In this document: one piece after another, positions 34,160 to 42,905 of the stretch
Layout of the letters: every line of letters starts with the position of its first letter
Position numbering within the stretch: position 1 is the first letter of the stretch
Source: Lutimaribacter saemankumensis
GTDB taxonomy: Bacteria; Pseudomonadota; Alphaproteobacteria; Rhodobacterales; Rhodobacteraceae
Assembly: GCF_900100005.1 (NCBI RefSeq)
Contig: NZ_FNEB01000002.1
Location: 372,001-436,000, forward strand
Reading direction: 5' to 3'
DNA length: 64,000 nucleotides
Made by a program: the position numbers and the translations under genes
The notes under the pieces: model-generated
Seen by the model: the letters and a program-made list of their open reading frames with translations, nothing else
Told to the model about the DNA's origin: nothing
The model's database searches: none

Positions 34160-34591
34160 TTACATGTTGCTCAGTTGATCTTCGAAACGGTCCTTGGCCT
34201 TCTTGGGAAGCCGACCTTCAAGAAAGCCTTCGGGCGCATCCACGTCGCCGACGGCGATGGTCATCACCATGCCCATGGCGAAATGCGGCTTGCAGATCAC
34301 GGCGTAGACGCCCTCGGTATCCAGCGTGACTTCGATTTCCTGGTTGATCTTACCCTTGAAGCCTTCTGCGCCGTTCGGGATCATTTCCTCGATCATTTCG
34401 GCATTGTGCCCCTTGTCGGCAGCGACGAACCTGATCGTGTCGCCCGGTACTGCCTGAACGAAGGCAGGTTCGAAAACCATGCGCTCGCCATCGGCACCCT
34501 TGTTGAGCATCTTGACTTCGAAAGTCTCGGCGAAGGCGGCGCCGCCCAAGAGGGCCGCGAAAGCCAGGCCGATTGCCACTGTGCGGATCAT
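34160..34591 (-). CDS. Pseudoazurin, blue copper electron carrier
   Basis: 143 aa with a Sec signal peptide ([15 protein letters not shown]) and a cupredoxin domain. The type 1 copper ligands are His in DKGHNAEM and Cys, His, Met in [11 protein letters not shown]. Pseudoazurins carry electrons from the cytochrome bc1/c pool to NirK in the periplasm. First gene of the pazS-nirK-nirV unit (55 bases before nirK), directly downstream of the NnrR-type palindrome at 34656. Confidence 0.95.
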   Translation of the reverse strand: MIRTVAIGLAFAALLGGAAFAETFEVKMLNKGADGERMVFEPAFVQAVPGDTIRFVAADKGHNAEMIEEMIPNGAEGFKGKINQEIEVTLDTEGVYAVICKPHFAMGMVMTIAVGDVDAPEGFLEGRLPKKAKDRFEDQLSNM

Positions 34592-34655
34592 TTTGTCTTC
34601 CTTTCAGATCGCTGTATCGATTGATGCCAAGACTAACGGATCGCGCGCGGCGAAA

Positions 34656-34671
34656 TTTGCTCTGGAGCAAA
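34656..34671. promoter_or_regulatory. NnrR-type palindrome shared by pazS-nirK-nirV and the regulator gene
   Basis: TTTGCTC-TG-GAGCAAA, seven-base perfect arms, matches the TTGC-N6-GCAA form of Rhodobacter NnrR boxes. Its centre is about 72 bases from the pseudoazurin start and 74 from the regulator start, so it can serve both divergent promoters. Confidence 0.75.
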
Positions 34672-34737
34672 CTTCTGTGCGATTGGCCCCAGAACGCGTG
34701 TTGGTTTTGTGGTGCGAAGTATGGCATTGGGGGGGAC

Positions 34738-35454
34738 ATGGCCGGACTACCCGAAAGAAAGACCTTGCCGCGGCTCGACGAAAGTCTGCTGACGCACCTT
34801 CCACCGTTCTCTCGACTCGAGAAACGGCAGATCCGCATTATTCTCGATCAGGCGTCTTCGCGCCGCTATGACGAGGGCGTGGCGATTTTCCAGGAAGGGC
34901 ACCCGGCCGAGCGTTTCTACATGCTGCTGGACGGATATGTCCGGGTTGTGCGCATCACGCCGACCGGAGAGCAGGTAACGGCATTACACATTCCCGCGGG
35001 GCAGCTTTTGGGCATTGCCAAGGCGATCGGGCGCGACACCTACCCCGCGACGGCAATGACGGCCTCCGAGGCGCTGGCGTTAAGCTGGCCGATGCACCTT
35101 TGGGAAAAATTCGTTTCCGACTACGACGGCTTTGGCACCGAAAGCTACAAGACACTGGGCCACCGTCTTGGCGAGGTGCAGAACAGGGTAGTGGAAATGG
35201 CCACGCAACAGGTCGAACAGCGGGTGGCAAACGCGCTGCTGCGGCTGATCAACCAGACCGGGCGCAAGGTAGATAACGGTATCGAGATTGATTTTCCGAT
35301 CACACGGCAGGATCTTTCGGAACTGACTGCCACAACCCTGCACACCGTCAGCAGGTTGTTGAGCGGATGGGAAAAACAGGGCCTGGTCGAAAGCCGGCGC
35401 AAGCGCATCGTCGTGCGCGATCCCCATGCCCTGGTCGTTCTCAGTCAGAAGTGA
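34738..35454 (+). CDS. nnrR: Crp/Fnr family NO-responsive regulator (NnrR/DNR-type)
   Basis: The ATG at 34738 follows a G-rich ribosome site; the upstream extension has none. 238 aa: cyclic-nucleotide-binding-like sensor domain (YDEGVAIFQEGHPAERFYMLLDG read in parts) and a C-terminal helix-turn-helix, TRQDLSELTATTLHTVSRLLSGWE in two pieces. The H-T-V-S-R recognition helix is typical of NnrR/DNR. No N-terminal cysteine cluster, so it is not an iron-sulfur FNR. Flanked by nir and nor genes with matching boxes. Confidence 0.88.
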   Translation: MAGLPERKTLPRLDESLLTHLPPFSRLEKRQIRIILDQASSRRYDEGVAIFQEGHPAERFYMLLDGYVRVVRITPTGEQVTALHIPAGQLLGIAKAIGRDTYPATAMTASEALALSWPMHLWEKFVSDYDGFGTESYKTLGHRLGEVQNRVVEMATQQVEQRVANALLRLINQTGRKVDNGIEIDFPITRQDLSELTATTLHTVSRLLSGWEKQGLVESRRKRIVVRDPHALVVLSQK

Positions 35455-35460
35455 TCCCAA

Positions 35461-35673
35461 TCAGGGCAGACCGGCAGCACGCTTGAGCTCCGCCAAAAAC
35501 ATGCCTTCTTCCAGTTCGTACTCGGCACAGGCGTCGGTCACGGTGTGAAACGGGCTGACCAGGCAACCGACGCAAAGCATCTTGTATCGCACGAAAACGG
35601 GAATCGTCTGGGGCCATTCACGCATCAGGTCGGCGAGTGGCAGATCGGGATCGTCCAGGCGGGCACGGGCCAT
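35461..35673 (-). CDS. DUF1858 domain protein with a CxxC motif
   Basis: 70 aa. The pattern LADLMREWPQTIPVFVRYKMLCVGC then FHTVTDAC is the DUF1858 fold, with a Cys-x2-Cys at residues 34 and 37; such domains are thought to be redox or Fe-S-associated and occur near NO-detoxification and hybrid-cluster proteins. A near-perfect ribosome site (AAAGGAGGTGA) precedes the ATG. It diverges from norC across the second NnrR box. Confidence 0.82.
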   Translation of the reverse strand: MARARLDDPDLPLADLMREWPQTIPVFVRYKMLCVGCLVSPFHTVTDACAEYELEEGMFLAELKRAAGLP

Positions 35674-35722
35674 GGCTCACCTCCTTTCCCGGATCATCCT
35701 ATGCACCAAATCGCGTGGAACG

Positions 35723-35736
35723 TTGCGCTGGCGCAA
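35723..35736. promoter_or_regulatory. NnrR-type palindrome in the norC / DUF1858 divergent promoter
   Basis: TTGCGC-TG-GCGCAA, six-base perfect arms, same architecture as the site at 34656. Centred about 64 bases before norC and 56 before the DUF1858 gene, so both should answer to nitric oxide. Confidence 0.75.
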
Positions 35737-35793
35737 ACTTCGGCGCGGGGCACACAGCTACGAAAGGGCATGCCGAATTAAGGAGGCCCGAAC

Positions 35794-36246
35794 ATGGCTG
35801 AAATTCTAACGAAATCACGGGCGCGAAATATCTTCTACGGAGGCTCGATATTCTTTGTCTTGGTCTTCGCGGGGATGACCGTGCAATCGCACCGCTACGT
35901 GGTGCAGACCTCGACCGCCGGCATGCCGCTGAGCGAAGAGGTCGTCCGCGGCAAGCACGTATGGGAGCGAAACTCCTGCATCAACTGTCACAGCTTGCAC
36001 GGCGAAGGCGCCTACTTCGCGCCCGAGCTTGGCAACGTCACGACACGCTGGGGTGTGCAAGACAGCCCAGAAGACGCGTTTTTCATGCTGAAGGGATGGA
36101 TCGAAAGCCAACCCTCCGGGATCGAAGGCCGCCGCCAGATGCCCCGCTACGAAATGTCCGACGAAGATATTCGCGCGCTATCGGAATTCCTGCGCTGGGC
36201 CGATCAGACAGACACCCAGGGCTGGCCGCCCAATGACGCCGGATAA
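35794..36246 (+). CDS. norC: Nitric oxide reductase subunit C (cytochrome c)
   Basis: 150 aa. One N-terminal membrane anchor (about residues 13-30) and a periplasmic c-type haem site SCINCHSLHGEG, with Cys62, Cys65 and His66; the distal Met is in RRQMPRYEM. It passes electrons to NorB. GGAGG lies nine bases before the ATG. First gene of the nor operon. Confidence 0.96.
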   Translation: MAEILTKSRARNIFYGGSIFFVLVFAGMTVQSHRYVVQTSTAGMPLSEEVVRGKHVWERNSCINCHSLHGEGAYFAPELGNVTTRWGVQDSPEDAFFMLKGWIESQPSGIEGRRQMPRYEMSDEDIRALSEFLRWADQTDTQGWPPNDAG

Positions 36247-36258
36247 GGAGGCACCCAA

Positions 36259-37608
36259 ATGAAATACGAATCTCAGAAAGTGGCGTACTGGTATATCCTG
36301 GCCGCCCTGGCCCTATTCGGCATCCAGGTGTTGGGCGGTCTTTTGGCGGGATGGATCTATGTGTCGCCCAATTTCCTGTCCGAATTGCTGCCCTTCAACG
36401 TCATCCGCATGATCCACACCAACGCGCTGATCGTCTGGCTGTTGCTGGGCTTCTTCGGCGCCGCCTATTTCCTCGTACCCGAGGAATCCGAACGCGAGAT
36501 CTGGTCGCCGAAACTGGCCTACATCCAACTGGTCATCCTGTTGGTAGGCACATTGGGTGCGGTGGGTTCCTATCTTGTCGGAATCCATGGCGGGCGCGAA
36601 TTTCTGGAACAGCCTCTTTGGGTCAAGTTCGGCATCCTCGTCGCTGCGGTCATCTTCCTGGTCAACATCTCGATGACGGTGCTTTCGGGCAAGCGGACAG
36701 CTATCACCAACGTGCTGCTGATGGGCCTTTGGCTTTTGTCGCTGCTTTGGATCTTTGCCTTCATCAATCCAGAAAACCTCAGCCTCGACAAGATGTACTG
36801 GTGGTTCGTGGTGCACCTCTGGGTCGAGGCGACATGGGAACTGGTGATGGCCGCCATCCTCGCGTTCCTGCTGCTGAAGCTGACCGGGGTCGACCGTGAG
36901 GTGGTGGAGAAATGGCTTTATGTCATCGTTGCCACCGCGCTGTTCTCGGGCATCCTGGGCACCGGGCACCATTTCTACTGGATCGGCCTGCCGGGCTATT
37001 GGCAGTGGGTCGGTTCGATCTTCTCGACCTTCGAGGTGATCCCGTTCTTCCTGATGATGTCCTTTGCATTCGTCATGGTATGGAAGGGTCGCAAGAACCA
37101 CCCGAACAAGGCCGCATTGCTGTGGTCGCTGGGGTCGTCGACCGTCGCGTTCTTCGGCGCTGGCGTCTGGGGGTTCCTGCACACGCTGCACGGCGTCAAT
37201 TTCTACAGCCACGGCACGCAGATCACCGCAGCCCACGGCCACCTCGCATTCTATGGCGCCTATGTCGCCCTGAACCTCGCGGTCTTCACATATGCGATGC
37301 CGATGCTGCGCGAACGTGCGCCCTATAACCAGGTGCTGAACATGGCCAGCTTCTGGCTAATGACCGGCGGAATGGCCTTCATGACCTTCGTGCTGACCTT
37401 CGCGGGCACCATCCAGACGCATATGCAACGTGTGGTGGGCGAATACTACATGGACGTGCAGGAAAGCCTTTCGGTCTTCTACCTTATGCGCTTTGGCGCC
37501 GGGGCGGCCGTGGTGATCGGGGCACTCCTGTTCATCTACTCGACGCTGGTTGCCCGCAGATCCGAGATCATCGCACCCGGCTCTGCAAACCCGGTTCCGG
37601 GAGAGTGA
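36259..37608 (+). CDS. norB: Nitric oxide reductase subunit B
   Basis: 449 aa, 12 membrane helices, haem-copper oxidase superfamily. It reduces two NO to N2O at a haem b3/non-haem iron centre. Metal-ligand histidines are seen in RMIHTNALIVW, HLWVEATWELV, GTGHHFYWIG and the AAHGHLAFYGAY segment. The motif WVEATWE contains the conserved Glu that ligates FeB. GGAGG precedes the ATG; the gap from norC is 12 bases. Confidence 0.97.
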   Translation: MKYESQKVAYWYILAALALFGIQVLGGLLAGWIYVSPNFLSELLPFNVIRMIHTNALIVWLLLGFFGAAYFLVPEESEREIWSPKLAYIQLVILLVGTLGAVGSYLVGIHGGREFLEQPLWVKFGILVAAVIFLVNISMTVLSGKRTAITNVLLMGLWLLSLLWIFAFINPENLSLDKMYWWFVVHLWVEATWELVMAAILAFLLLKLTGVDREVVEKWLYVIVATALFSGILGTGHHFYWIGLPGYWQWVGSIFSTFEVIPFFLMMSFAFVMVWKGRKNHPNKAALLWSLGSSTVAFFGAGVWGFLHTLHGVNFYSHGTQITAAHGHLAFYGAYVALNLAVFTYAMPMLRERAPYNQVLNMASFWLMTGGMAFMTFVLTFAGTIQTHMQRVVGEYYMDVQESLSVFYLMRFGAGAAVVIGALLFIYSTLVARRSEIIAPGSANPVPGE

Positions 37609-37611
37609 GCC

Positions 37612-38406
37612 ATGAACATGGAAAACAAGCCCACCCTTCCGTTCTACCAGCCCACAGGCCGCGAATGCGACCTGTTCGAGACAGCCCATGAAAACGGTTT
37701 GCCCCTTCTCCTGAAGGGGCCCACCGGCTGCGGCAAGACCCGCTTCGTCGAGCATATGGCAGCGCGGCTGGCCAAACCGCTTTACACCGTGGCCTGCCAC
37801 GACGACTTGTCGGCCGCGGACCTGATCGGACGCTACCTGCTCAAGGGCGGCGAAACGGTATGGGTCGACGGACCGCTGACACGCGCCGTGCGCGAAGGCG
37901 GAATCTGCTATCTCGACGAAGTGGTAGAGGCGCGCAAGGATGTGACAGTGGTCCTGCACCCGCTGACAGATACACGCCGCGCCTTGATGATCGACCGCAC
38001 CGGAGAGGAACTGTTGGCACCTTCGGGTTTCATGCTGGTGGCCTCCTATAATCCCGGCTACCAGAACGTGCTAAAGCGGCTGAAACCGTCCACACGGCAG
38101 CGCTTCCTGTCAATTTCCTTCGACTTTCCCGACCCCGAGACAGAGATCGCCGTGGTTTCGGCCGAAAGCCGGCTGGAGCCAGGGCGGGTCGCACCCTTGG
38201 TGCGGCTTGCCGGTCATGTCAGGCGGCTGTCGGGCATGGATCTGGAAGAAGGCGTTTCGACCCGCTTGCTGATCTATGCCGCGACGCTGATGGCGGGCGG
38301 CATGGGGGTTATCCAGGCGCTCGAAGCTTCTGTCATCGAACCTCTGAGCGACGAACCGGACGTGCAACAGGCACTGCGCGATCTGGTCGAAACGATCTAC
38401 GGATAG
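37612..38406 (+). CDS. norQ: NorQ MoxR/CbbQ-type AAA ATPase
   Basis: 264 aa. Walker A KGPTGCGKTRF near residue 34, Walker B ICYLDEVVEARKD near residue 102 and a sensor region VASYNPGYQN. NorQ works with NorD to insert iron and activate NorB. Three bases after norB, same strand; an in-frame ATG two codons later is an alternative start. Confidence 0.94.
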   Translation: MNMENKPTLPFYQPTGRECDLFETAHENGLPLLLKGPTGCGKTRFVEHMAARLAKPLYTVACHDDLSAADLIGRYLLKGGETVWVDGPLTRAVREGGICYLDEVVEARKDVTVVLHPLTDTRRALMIDRTGEELLAPSGFMLVASYNPGYQNVLKRLKPSTRQRFLSISFDFPDPETEIAVVSAESRLEPGRVAPLVRLAGHVRRLSGMDLEEGVSTRLLIYAATLMAGGMGVIQALEASVIEPLSDEPDVQQALRDLVETIYG

Positions 38407-38411
38407 GACCG

Positions 38412-40295
38412 ATGCACCTTCTCGATCTGATGGAACCAGAAGAAACCGTCGGCAACCTCTGGCACGATATGGCCAGCAGGATCGGCGCCCAGATCACCTA
38501 CCCCGAAGCGAGCGTGACGCTCGCTTCGGTCCGCCCGAGCCTTGCGGTCATGTTCCGCGCGCTTGGCGGCGCACCGGGGGTGGAACTGTCCGAGGCTGCC
38601 GCGACGCTGGTGCAGCACCGCCGTCCCCTGCGGCGCAAGCTTGGGGCCGAGCGCGATCACGAATGGGTCGCCAGTTTCGATGGTGAACGCCTGGCGCTGC
38701 CGCCTCTGATCGCCGCCTTCCCCGATCGCGAACTTAATCGCGCGACCTTCTTCTGGCTGACGGCGCTTGCTGCCTGCTCGGACATGGCGGCCATTGATTT
38801 TGCCGTGGACGGACCCGCGCGCGATTGCGCCCAGATCCGGGCCAACGTGGCAGCAGCCGACGCGGCCTATGCTGCGTGTCCCGGTCTGCGGCGCAGCTTT
38901 GCGCGGATGGCCCGGCATTGCGCCGAAGCACGCCCAAACATCCTGCGCCCCCCGCAGGAAGCGGCCATTGAAGCCGCTATTATTGACCAACTCTGCGCCG
39001 AAAGCCCCGAACTCATGCCTTCTGCCGCGCCCCGCGGTTACATGCCTGCGGCGCCAGTGGTGATCTGGCTGCGCTTTGCCAATCCGGCCACGGGCGCGGC
39101 GGCCAGCGACGAGCACGCCGATCCGGCAGCGCCGCCACCCAGCGCGGCCCGCACCGGCCGCAAACCGGGCCAGCGCAAGGATCAGGACCAGCAGAACCGC
39201 AAAGACAGCTTCATCATCCACCGCTTCGAGTCGATCCTGTCCTGGGTTGAGTCGATGAACATCAACCGAAGCGTCGACGATGACGATGACGAAAACGCCC
39301 AGAAAGCGGCCGACGATCAGGACCAGATCACGCTTTCGAAACAGGACCGCAAGGCCGCAACCCGCCTGCGTCTACATCTCGACTTGTCGCCAGCGGATGC
39401 CGATCATGAGGCCCTGGCCGGGGAATTCACCTATCCCGAATGGAACCATTGCAGCCGCAGCTACATGCCGGGCCATTGCCGCGTGCTGGATGCCCCCGCC
39501 TGCCCCGGCTCCACACCTTTCTTGCCTGATGCCCGGCGCCAGCGTGAGGTTCGCCGCCAATTCGAGGCGCTGCGCCCTCGCAGGATCCTTCAGCCGCGGC
39601 AGGTCGACGGATCCGAACTCGATCTCGACGCGCTTCTGACCGCCCGGGCTGACCTTGCGGCCACGGGGCGTGGATCGGACCGTATCTGGCAATCGGCGCG
39701 CCAGACCGAGCGTGACCTGTCAGTCGCGTTTCTGGTCGACACGTCCCGGTCGACCGAGGCCGCCATCGGCGACACCTCGGTCATCGAGGTCGCGCGTGAG
39801 GCTTTGGCCGCCCTTGCCAGGGGCATTGACGCGGCGGGCGACCGCCTGGGCATCTGGGGGTTCTCGTCGCTGCGGCGGAACCGTGTCTTCCTGACCTGCT
39901 GCAAGACATTCGACGCGCCAATGTCAGCCGACATCACAGCCAATATCGGGGCACTGCGCCCCGGCCACTATACCCGCCTGGGGGCTGCGATCCGACATGT
40001 CAGCGCACAACTCGCAACACAGCCCAGCGCGCGCAGGCTGCTGATCGTTCTGACAGATGGCAAGCCGAACGACCTTGACCACTACGAAGGTCAGCACGGT
40101 ATCGAAGACAGCCACATGGCCGTGCGCGAGGCCCGTACAGCGGGCCACAGCCTGCACGGCATCATCATTGACGAGGATGGACAGGATTGGTTCGCGCGCA
40201 TCTTCGGGCGCGTCGGGTTCACCCTTCTGCCCGATCCCGAACGCCTCACCCGGGCCTTGCCCGATATCTACCGCACCCTGACACAAGAGACATGA
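38412..40295 (+). CDS. norD: NorD activation protein with von Willebrand A domain
   Basis: 627 aa. The C-terminal von Willebrand A domain has the MIDAS motif LVDTSRSTE near residue 442 and later LIVLTDGKPND. A middle acidic linker (DDDDDENAQ) separates it from an alpha-helical N-terminal part. NorD pairs with NorQ in maturation of nitric oxide reductase. Last of the four canonical nor genes. Confidence 0.93.
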   Translation: MHLLDLMEPEETVGNLWHDMASRIGAQITYPEASVTLASVRPSLAVMFRALGGAPGVELSEAAATLVQHRRPLRRKLGAERDHEWVASFDGERLALPPLIAAFPDRELNRATFFWLTALAACSDMAAIDFAVDGPARDCAQIRANVAAADAAYAACPGLRRSFARMARHCAEARPNILRPPQEAAIEAAIIDQLCAESPELMPSAAPRGYMPAAPVVIWLRFANPATGAAASDEHADPAAPPPSAARTGRKPGQRKDQDQQNRKDSFIIHRFESILSWVESMNINRSVDDDDDENAQKAADDQDQITLSKQDRKAATRLRLHLDLSPADADHEALAGEFTYPEWNHCSRSYMPGHCRVLDAPACPGSTPFLPDARRQREVRRQFEALRPRRILQPRQVDGSELDLDALLTARADLAATGRGSDRIWQSARQTERDLSVAFLVDTSRSTEAAIGDTSVIEVAREALAALARGIDAAGDRLGIWGFSSLRRNRVFLTCCKTFDAPMSADITANIGALRPGHYTRLGAAIRHVSAQLATQPSARRLLIVLTDGKPNDLDHYEGQHGIEDSHMAVREARTAGHSLHGIIIDEDGQDWFARIFGRVGFTLLPDPERLTRALPDIYRTLTQET

Positions 40296-40296
40296 C

Positions 40297-40473
40297 ATGC
40301 GCACACTTGCATTTCCCCTTGCTTCGCTCCTTTCTTCACCGGCATTTGCCGAAGGTTTCGACCGGCCTGTCCCGCAGGCGCAGTCGGCCACTGCCGAATT
40401 CTGGTTCGCGATGGCCTCCATCGCGCTGATCGTGTCGATGCTCGCCGTTCAATCGCTGGTGTCGCGCAGATGA
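40297..40473 (+). CDS. Tiny exported/membrane protein after norD, 58 aa
   Basis: A short frame from ATG 40297, one base after the norD stop. It encodes an apparent signal peptide (LAFPLASLLSSPAFAE) and one C-terminal helix (WFAMASIALIVSMLAVQSLV) ending in Arg-Arg. Its stop overlaps the next start by ATGA. NorF-like small subunits occur at this place in other nor operons, but I cannot confirm homology. Confidence 0.6.
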   Translation: MRTLAFPLASLLSSPAFAEGFDRPVPQAQSATAEFWFAMASIALIVSMLAVQSLVSRR

Positions 40474-40709
40474 CCCGGCGGGGCTGGTCCACCCGGCGTA
40501 TCGCACTGGCGCTCTATCCGTTTGGAGCCGGGGCAGCAGCGGTCAACGTCTTTTTCGCCTCGCTGATCTTCAGTTGGGTGGGCTGGCCGGTCGCCACGGC
40601 ATCTTGGTCGCTGGGATTGGGATGCCTGATCGGAGCGCCCGCAACGTGGTATTTCGCCCGCCACATCCGCCGCCTGATGGACGTGGCCGATGGATCGGAC
40701 GCACCATGA
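40470..40709 (+). CDS. Small two-helix membrane protein in the nor operon, 79 aa
   Basis: Start overlaps the 58-aa gene by ATGA. Two hydrophobic helices (about residues 17-38 and 42-61) with a basic N-terminus and a short acidic tail. Family not recognised. Coupling to norD and nnrS suggests a role in NO reductase assembly or the NO response. Confidence 0.65.
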   Translation: MTRRGWSTRRIALALYPFGAGAAAVNVFFASLIFSWVGWPVATASWSLGLGCLIGAPATWYFARHIRRLMDVADGSDAP

Positions 40710-40945
40710 AGATGAGGCTGGAAACAGGACAATCCGCAAGCGATGTCGCAGGGCTGGTCATGCAGCCCGGCTTGGCGCCCGCACTGCTGCGCGACCGGAC
40801 ACGTGACCATCGGGTCGCAAGCGGCCTGACATCCGGCGCACATACTGAATGGTACCAACGGTGTCTTGGCTTTTTCCACAACCGCACCCGCGTCGTATCG
40901 ACCCGCTCCAGAGAGGAGCAGGTTTTCACGTCCTGGTGCACCTGA
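40706..40945 (+). CDS. Possible 79-aa hypothetical protein before nnrS
   Basis: ATG overlaps the previous stop (ATGA), the same coupling as the two genes before. Soluble, Arg-rich, with no recognised motif. The frame ends 14 bases before nnrS. The evidence is mainly the overlap; the composition is not strongly coding-like, and this could instead be leader sequence of nnrS. Confidence 0.35.
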   Translation: MKMRLETGQSASDVAGLVMQPGLAPALLRDRTRDHRVASGLTSGAHTEWYQRCLGFFHNRTRVVSTRSREEQVFTSWCT

Positions 40946-40959
40946 ACGGGAAACAGATA

Positions 40960-42147
40960 ATGGCAATGACCTCTGCAGAACAGATACGCGCGTGGAAGGG
41001 CCCTGCGCTTTTCAGCTTCGGCTTCCGACCGTTTTTCCTTTTTGGAACGCTTTGGGCCGTGCTGGCGATGCTGTTGTGGTTGCCCGCCCTATCCGGCGCG
41101 ATCACCTTGCCCACGCGCTTTCAGCCAGTCTCCTGGCATGCCCATGAGTTTCTTTTCGGCTATCTGGGTGCGGTCCTGGCCGGGTTCCTGCTGACGGCTG
41201 TACCCAACTGGACCGGTCGTCTGCCGATGGTCGGCTGGCGTCTCGCTGCGCTTTTCTGCTTGTGGGCGGCGGGACGTATCGCCGTCCTGGTTTCAGCACT
41301 TGTCCCCATGGCCGTGGCGCCGGTCATCGACTTGGCTTTCCCGGTGGCGCTGGGTGGTTTGATCCTGCGCGAGATCGTGGCGGGCAGGAACTGGCGCAAC
41401 CTGATCGTTCTGGGCCTGCTGGCTGTCTTCACACTGGCCAACGGCATCTTTCACGTCGAAGCCACAAGCGGCACCTACGCCGCGCAGGGCGTCGGGCTGC
41501 GCCTTGGCCTGGCGACCGCTATCATGATGATTGCCGTGATCGGGGGGCGGATCATCCCATCGTTCACGCGAAACTGGCTTGCGAAAGAGCACAATCCCGC
41601 GCGCCCTGCGCCACCGATGCAGCGCCTGGACAAGCTGGTGCTGCTTTGCAGCATAGCCATCCTGACGCTTTGGGTATTCCGGCCCCTGCAAATATCGACC
41701 GGTATCGCCTTGTTCGCGTTCGGTGGGCTGCACCTCGTTCGGCAAACGCGATGGCAACCGCACCATACGCTGCGCGAACCCCTGCTATGGGTTTTGCACG
41801 TCGCGTACCTGTTCATACCGTTGGGCGGATTTGCCATTGGTTTCGATCTGGTTACGGGAAATACGGGCACCGCAGCGGCACAGCACCTCTGGATGGCCGG
41901 GGCCATCGGCGCGATGACCCTCGCCGTCATGACCCGAGCCAGCCTCGGTCACACAGGTCAGCCGCTGATCGCGAACTGGGCAACGCTGACAATCTATCTG
42001 TGTCTTTTCGGGTCGGTTCTGGCACGGCTCGGCGCATCGACCTACACTGAACTTACAAGCCTGTCCGGGGTGTTGTGGTTGTACGCCTTCGCTGGGTTCG
42101 CGATTGCATACGGTCCGTCTCTCATCCGCCCCAAACCGGAGAAGTAA
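40960..42147 (+). CDS. nnrS: NnrS family haem-copper membrane protein
   Basis: I start at 40960, giving 395 aa. About 12 membrane helices. Diagnostic N-terminus ALFSFGFRPFFLFG and SWHAHEFLFGYLGAVLAGFLLTA read in parts, plus GGRIIPSFTRNW and MTRASLGHTG with the conserved histidines. NnrS belongs to the NnrR regulon and eases nitrosative stress; its biochemical role is not settled. Confidence 0.93.
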   Translation: MAMTSAEQIRAWKGPALFSFGFRPFFLFGTLWAVLAMLLWLPALSGAITLPTRFQPVSWHAHEFLFGYLGAVLAGFLLTAVPNWTGRLPMVGWRLAALFCLWAAGRIAVLVSALVPMAVAPVIDLAFPVALGGLILREIVAGRNWRNLIVLGLLAVFTLANGIFHVEATSGTYAAQGVGLRLGLATAIMMIAVIGGRIIPSFTRNWLAKEHNPARPAPPMQRLDKLVLLCSIAILTLWVFRPLQISTGIALFAFGGLHLVRQTRWQPHHTLREPLLWVLHVAYLFIPLGGFAIGFDLVTGNTGTAAAQHLWMAGAIGAMTLAVMTRASLGHTGQPLIANWATLTIYLCLFGSVLARLGASTYTELTSLSGVLWLYAFAGFAIAYGPSLIRPKPEK

Positions 42148-42148
42148 C

Positions 42149-42817
42149 ATGGGTTGGTTCGGCTTTGCCGCAATCTTCGCGGTCTTCTTTCTCACGCATT
42201 CGATCCCGGTGCGGCCGGCGGTCAAATCCCAGGCGGTGCGTCTGCTTGGCACACGCGGTTTTGGGCTGGCTTATTCGACCCTTTCGGTGGCGATGCTGGC
42301 ATTGCTGATCTGGTCAGCAGGGCAGGCGCCGTATGTGCAGCTTTGGCCGCAAATGGAGTGGCACCGCCACGCGGCGCATTTGGGCATGCTTGCGGTCAGC
42401 CTGATACTTGCAACAAGCATCGGACGCCCAAACCCGTTTTCATTCGGCGGCGCGAGGAACGACAGCTTCGATCCGGCCCGGCCCGGCATCGTGCGCTGGA
42501 TGCGTCACCCTGTCTTGGTGGCCCTCGCGATCTGGGCGGGTGTGCATCTTTTGCCGAATGGTGACCTGGCGCATGTCATCCTGTTCGGTGTGCTGGGCAG
42601 CTTCGCCGTCGCAGGTGGCGCGTTGATCGACCGGCGCAAGCAGCAAAGCCTTGGTGCTGCAAGGTGGACGGCTCTCAACACCGCCCGCAAGGCCGCGCCG
42701 TGGGTGCCGGCCCCACTTGGTTGGCCGGGCCTGGTCACCCGGCTTGCGCTCGGCGTGGCGGTTTTCGCCACGCTGTTGCTGGCCCATCCATACGTGATCG
42801 GTGTGCCCGCCCTGTGA
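42149..42817 (+). CDS. nnrU: NnrU family membrane protein
   Basis: 222 aa with about six helices. FFLTHSIPVRP near residue 14, GRPNPFSFGG and IVRWMRHPVLVALAIW are the family signature, as in isoprenylcysteine-methyltransferase-like membrane proteins. GGAGAAG precedes the ATG, one base after the nnrS stop. Last gene of the nor-nnr operon. Confidence 0.92.
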   Translation: MGWFGFAAIFAVFFLTHSIPVRPAVKSQAVRLLGTRGFGLAYSTLSVAMLALLIWSAGQAPYVQLWPQMEWHRHAAHLGMLAVSLILATSIGRPNPFSFGGARNDSFDPARPGIVRWMRHPVLVALAIWAGVHLLPNGDLAHVILFGVLGSFAVAGGALIDRRKQQSLGAARWTALNTARKAAPWVPAPLGWPGLVTRLALGVAVFATLLLAHPYVIGVPAL

Positions 42818-42833
42818 CCATCACCGGGCGGGC
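42805..42833. terminator. GC-rich hairpin at the end of nnrU
   Basis: GCCCGCCC (42805-42812) and GGGCGGGC (42826-42833) pair perfectly across the nnrU stop codon. No T-run. It separates the nor-nnr operon from the convergent RND pump gene. Confidence 0.5.
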
Positions 42834-42905
42834 CCGCGAACACGGGCGCACGCTCGTCAGGGACCGTTGGATGTTTCGGCCCGCCCCGCCAATAGCAAAC
42901 CGTCC

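Noticed and set aside
36313-37242. 309-aa minus-strand frame opposite norB
   Set aside because: His/Asp/Gln-rich antisense translation of membrane-protein codons; norB is unambiguous.
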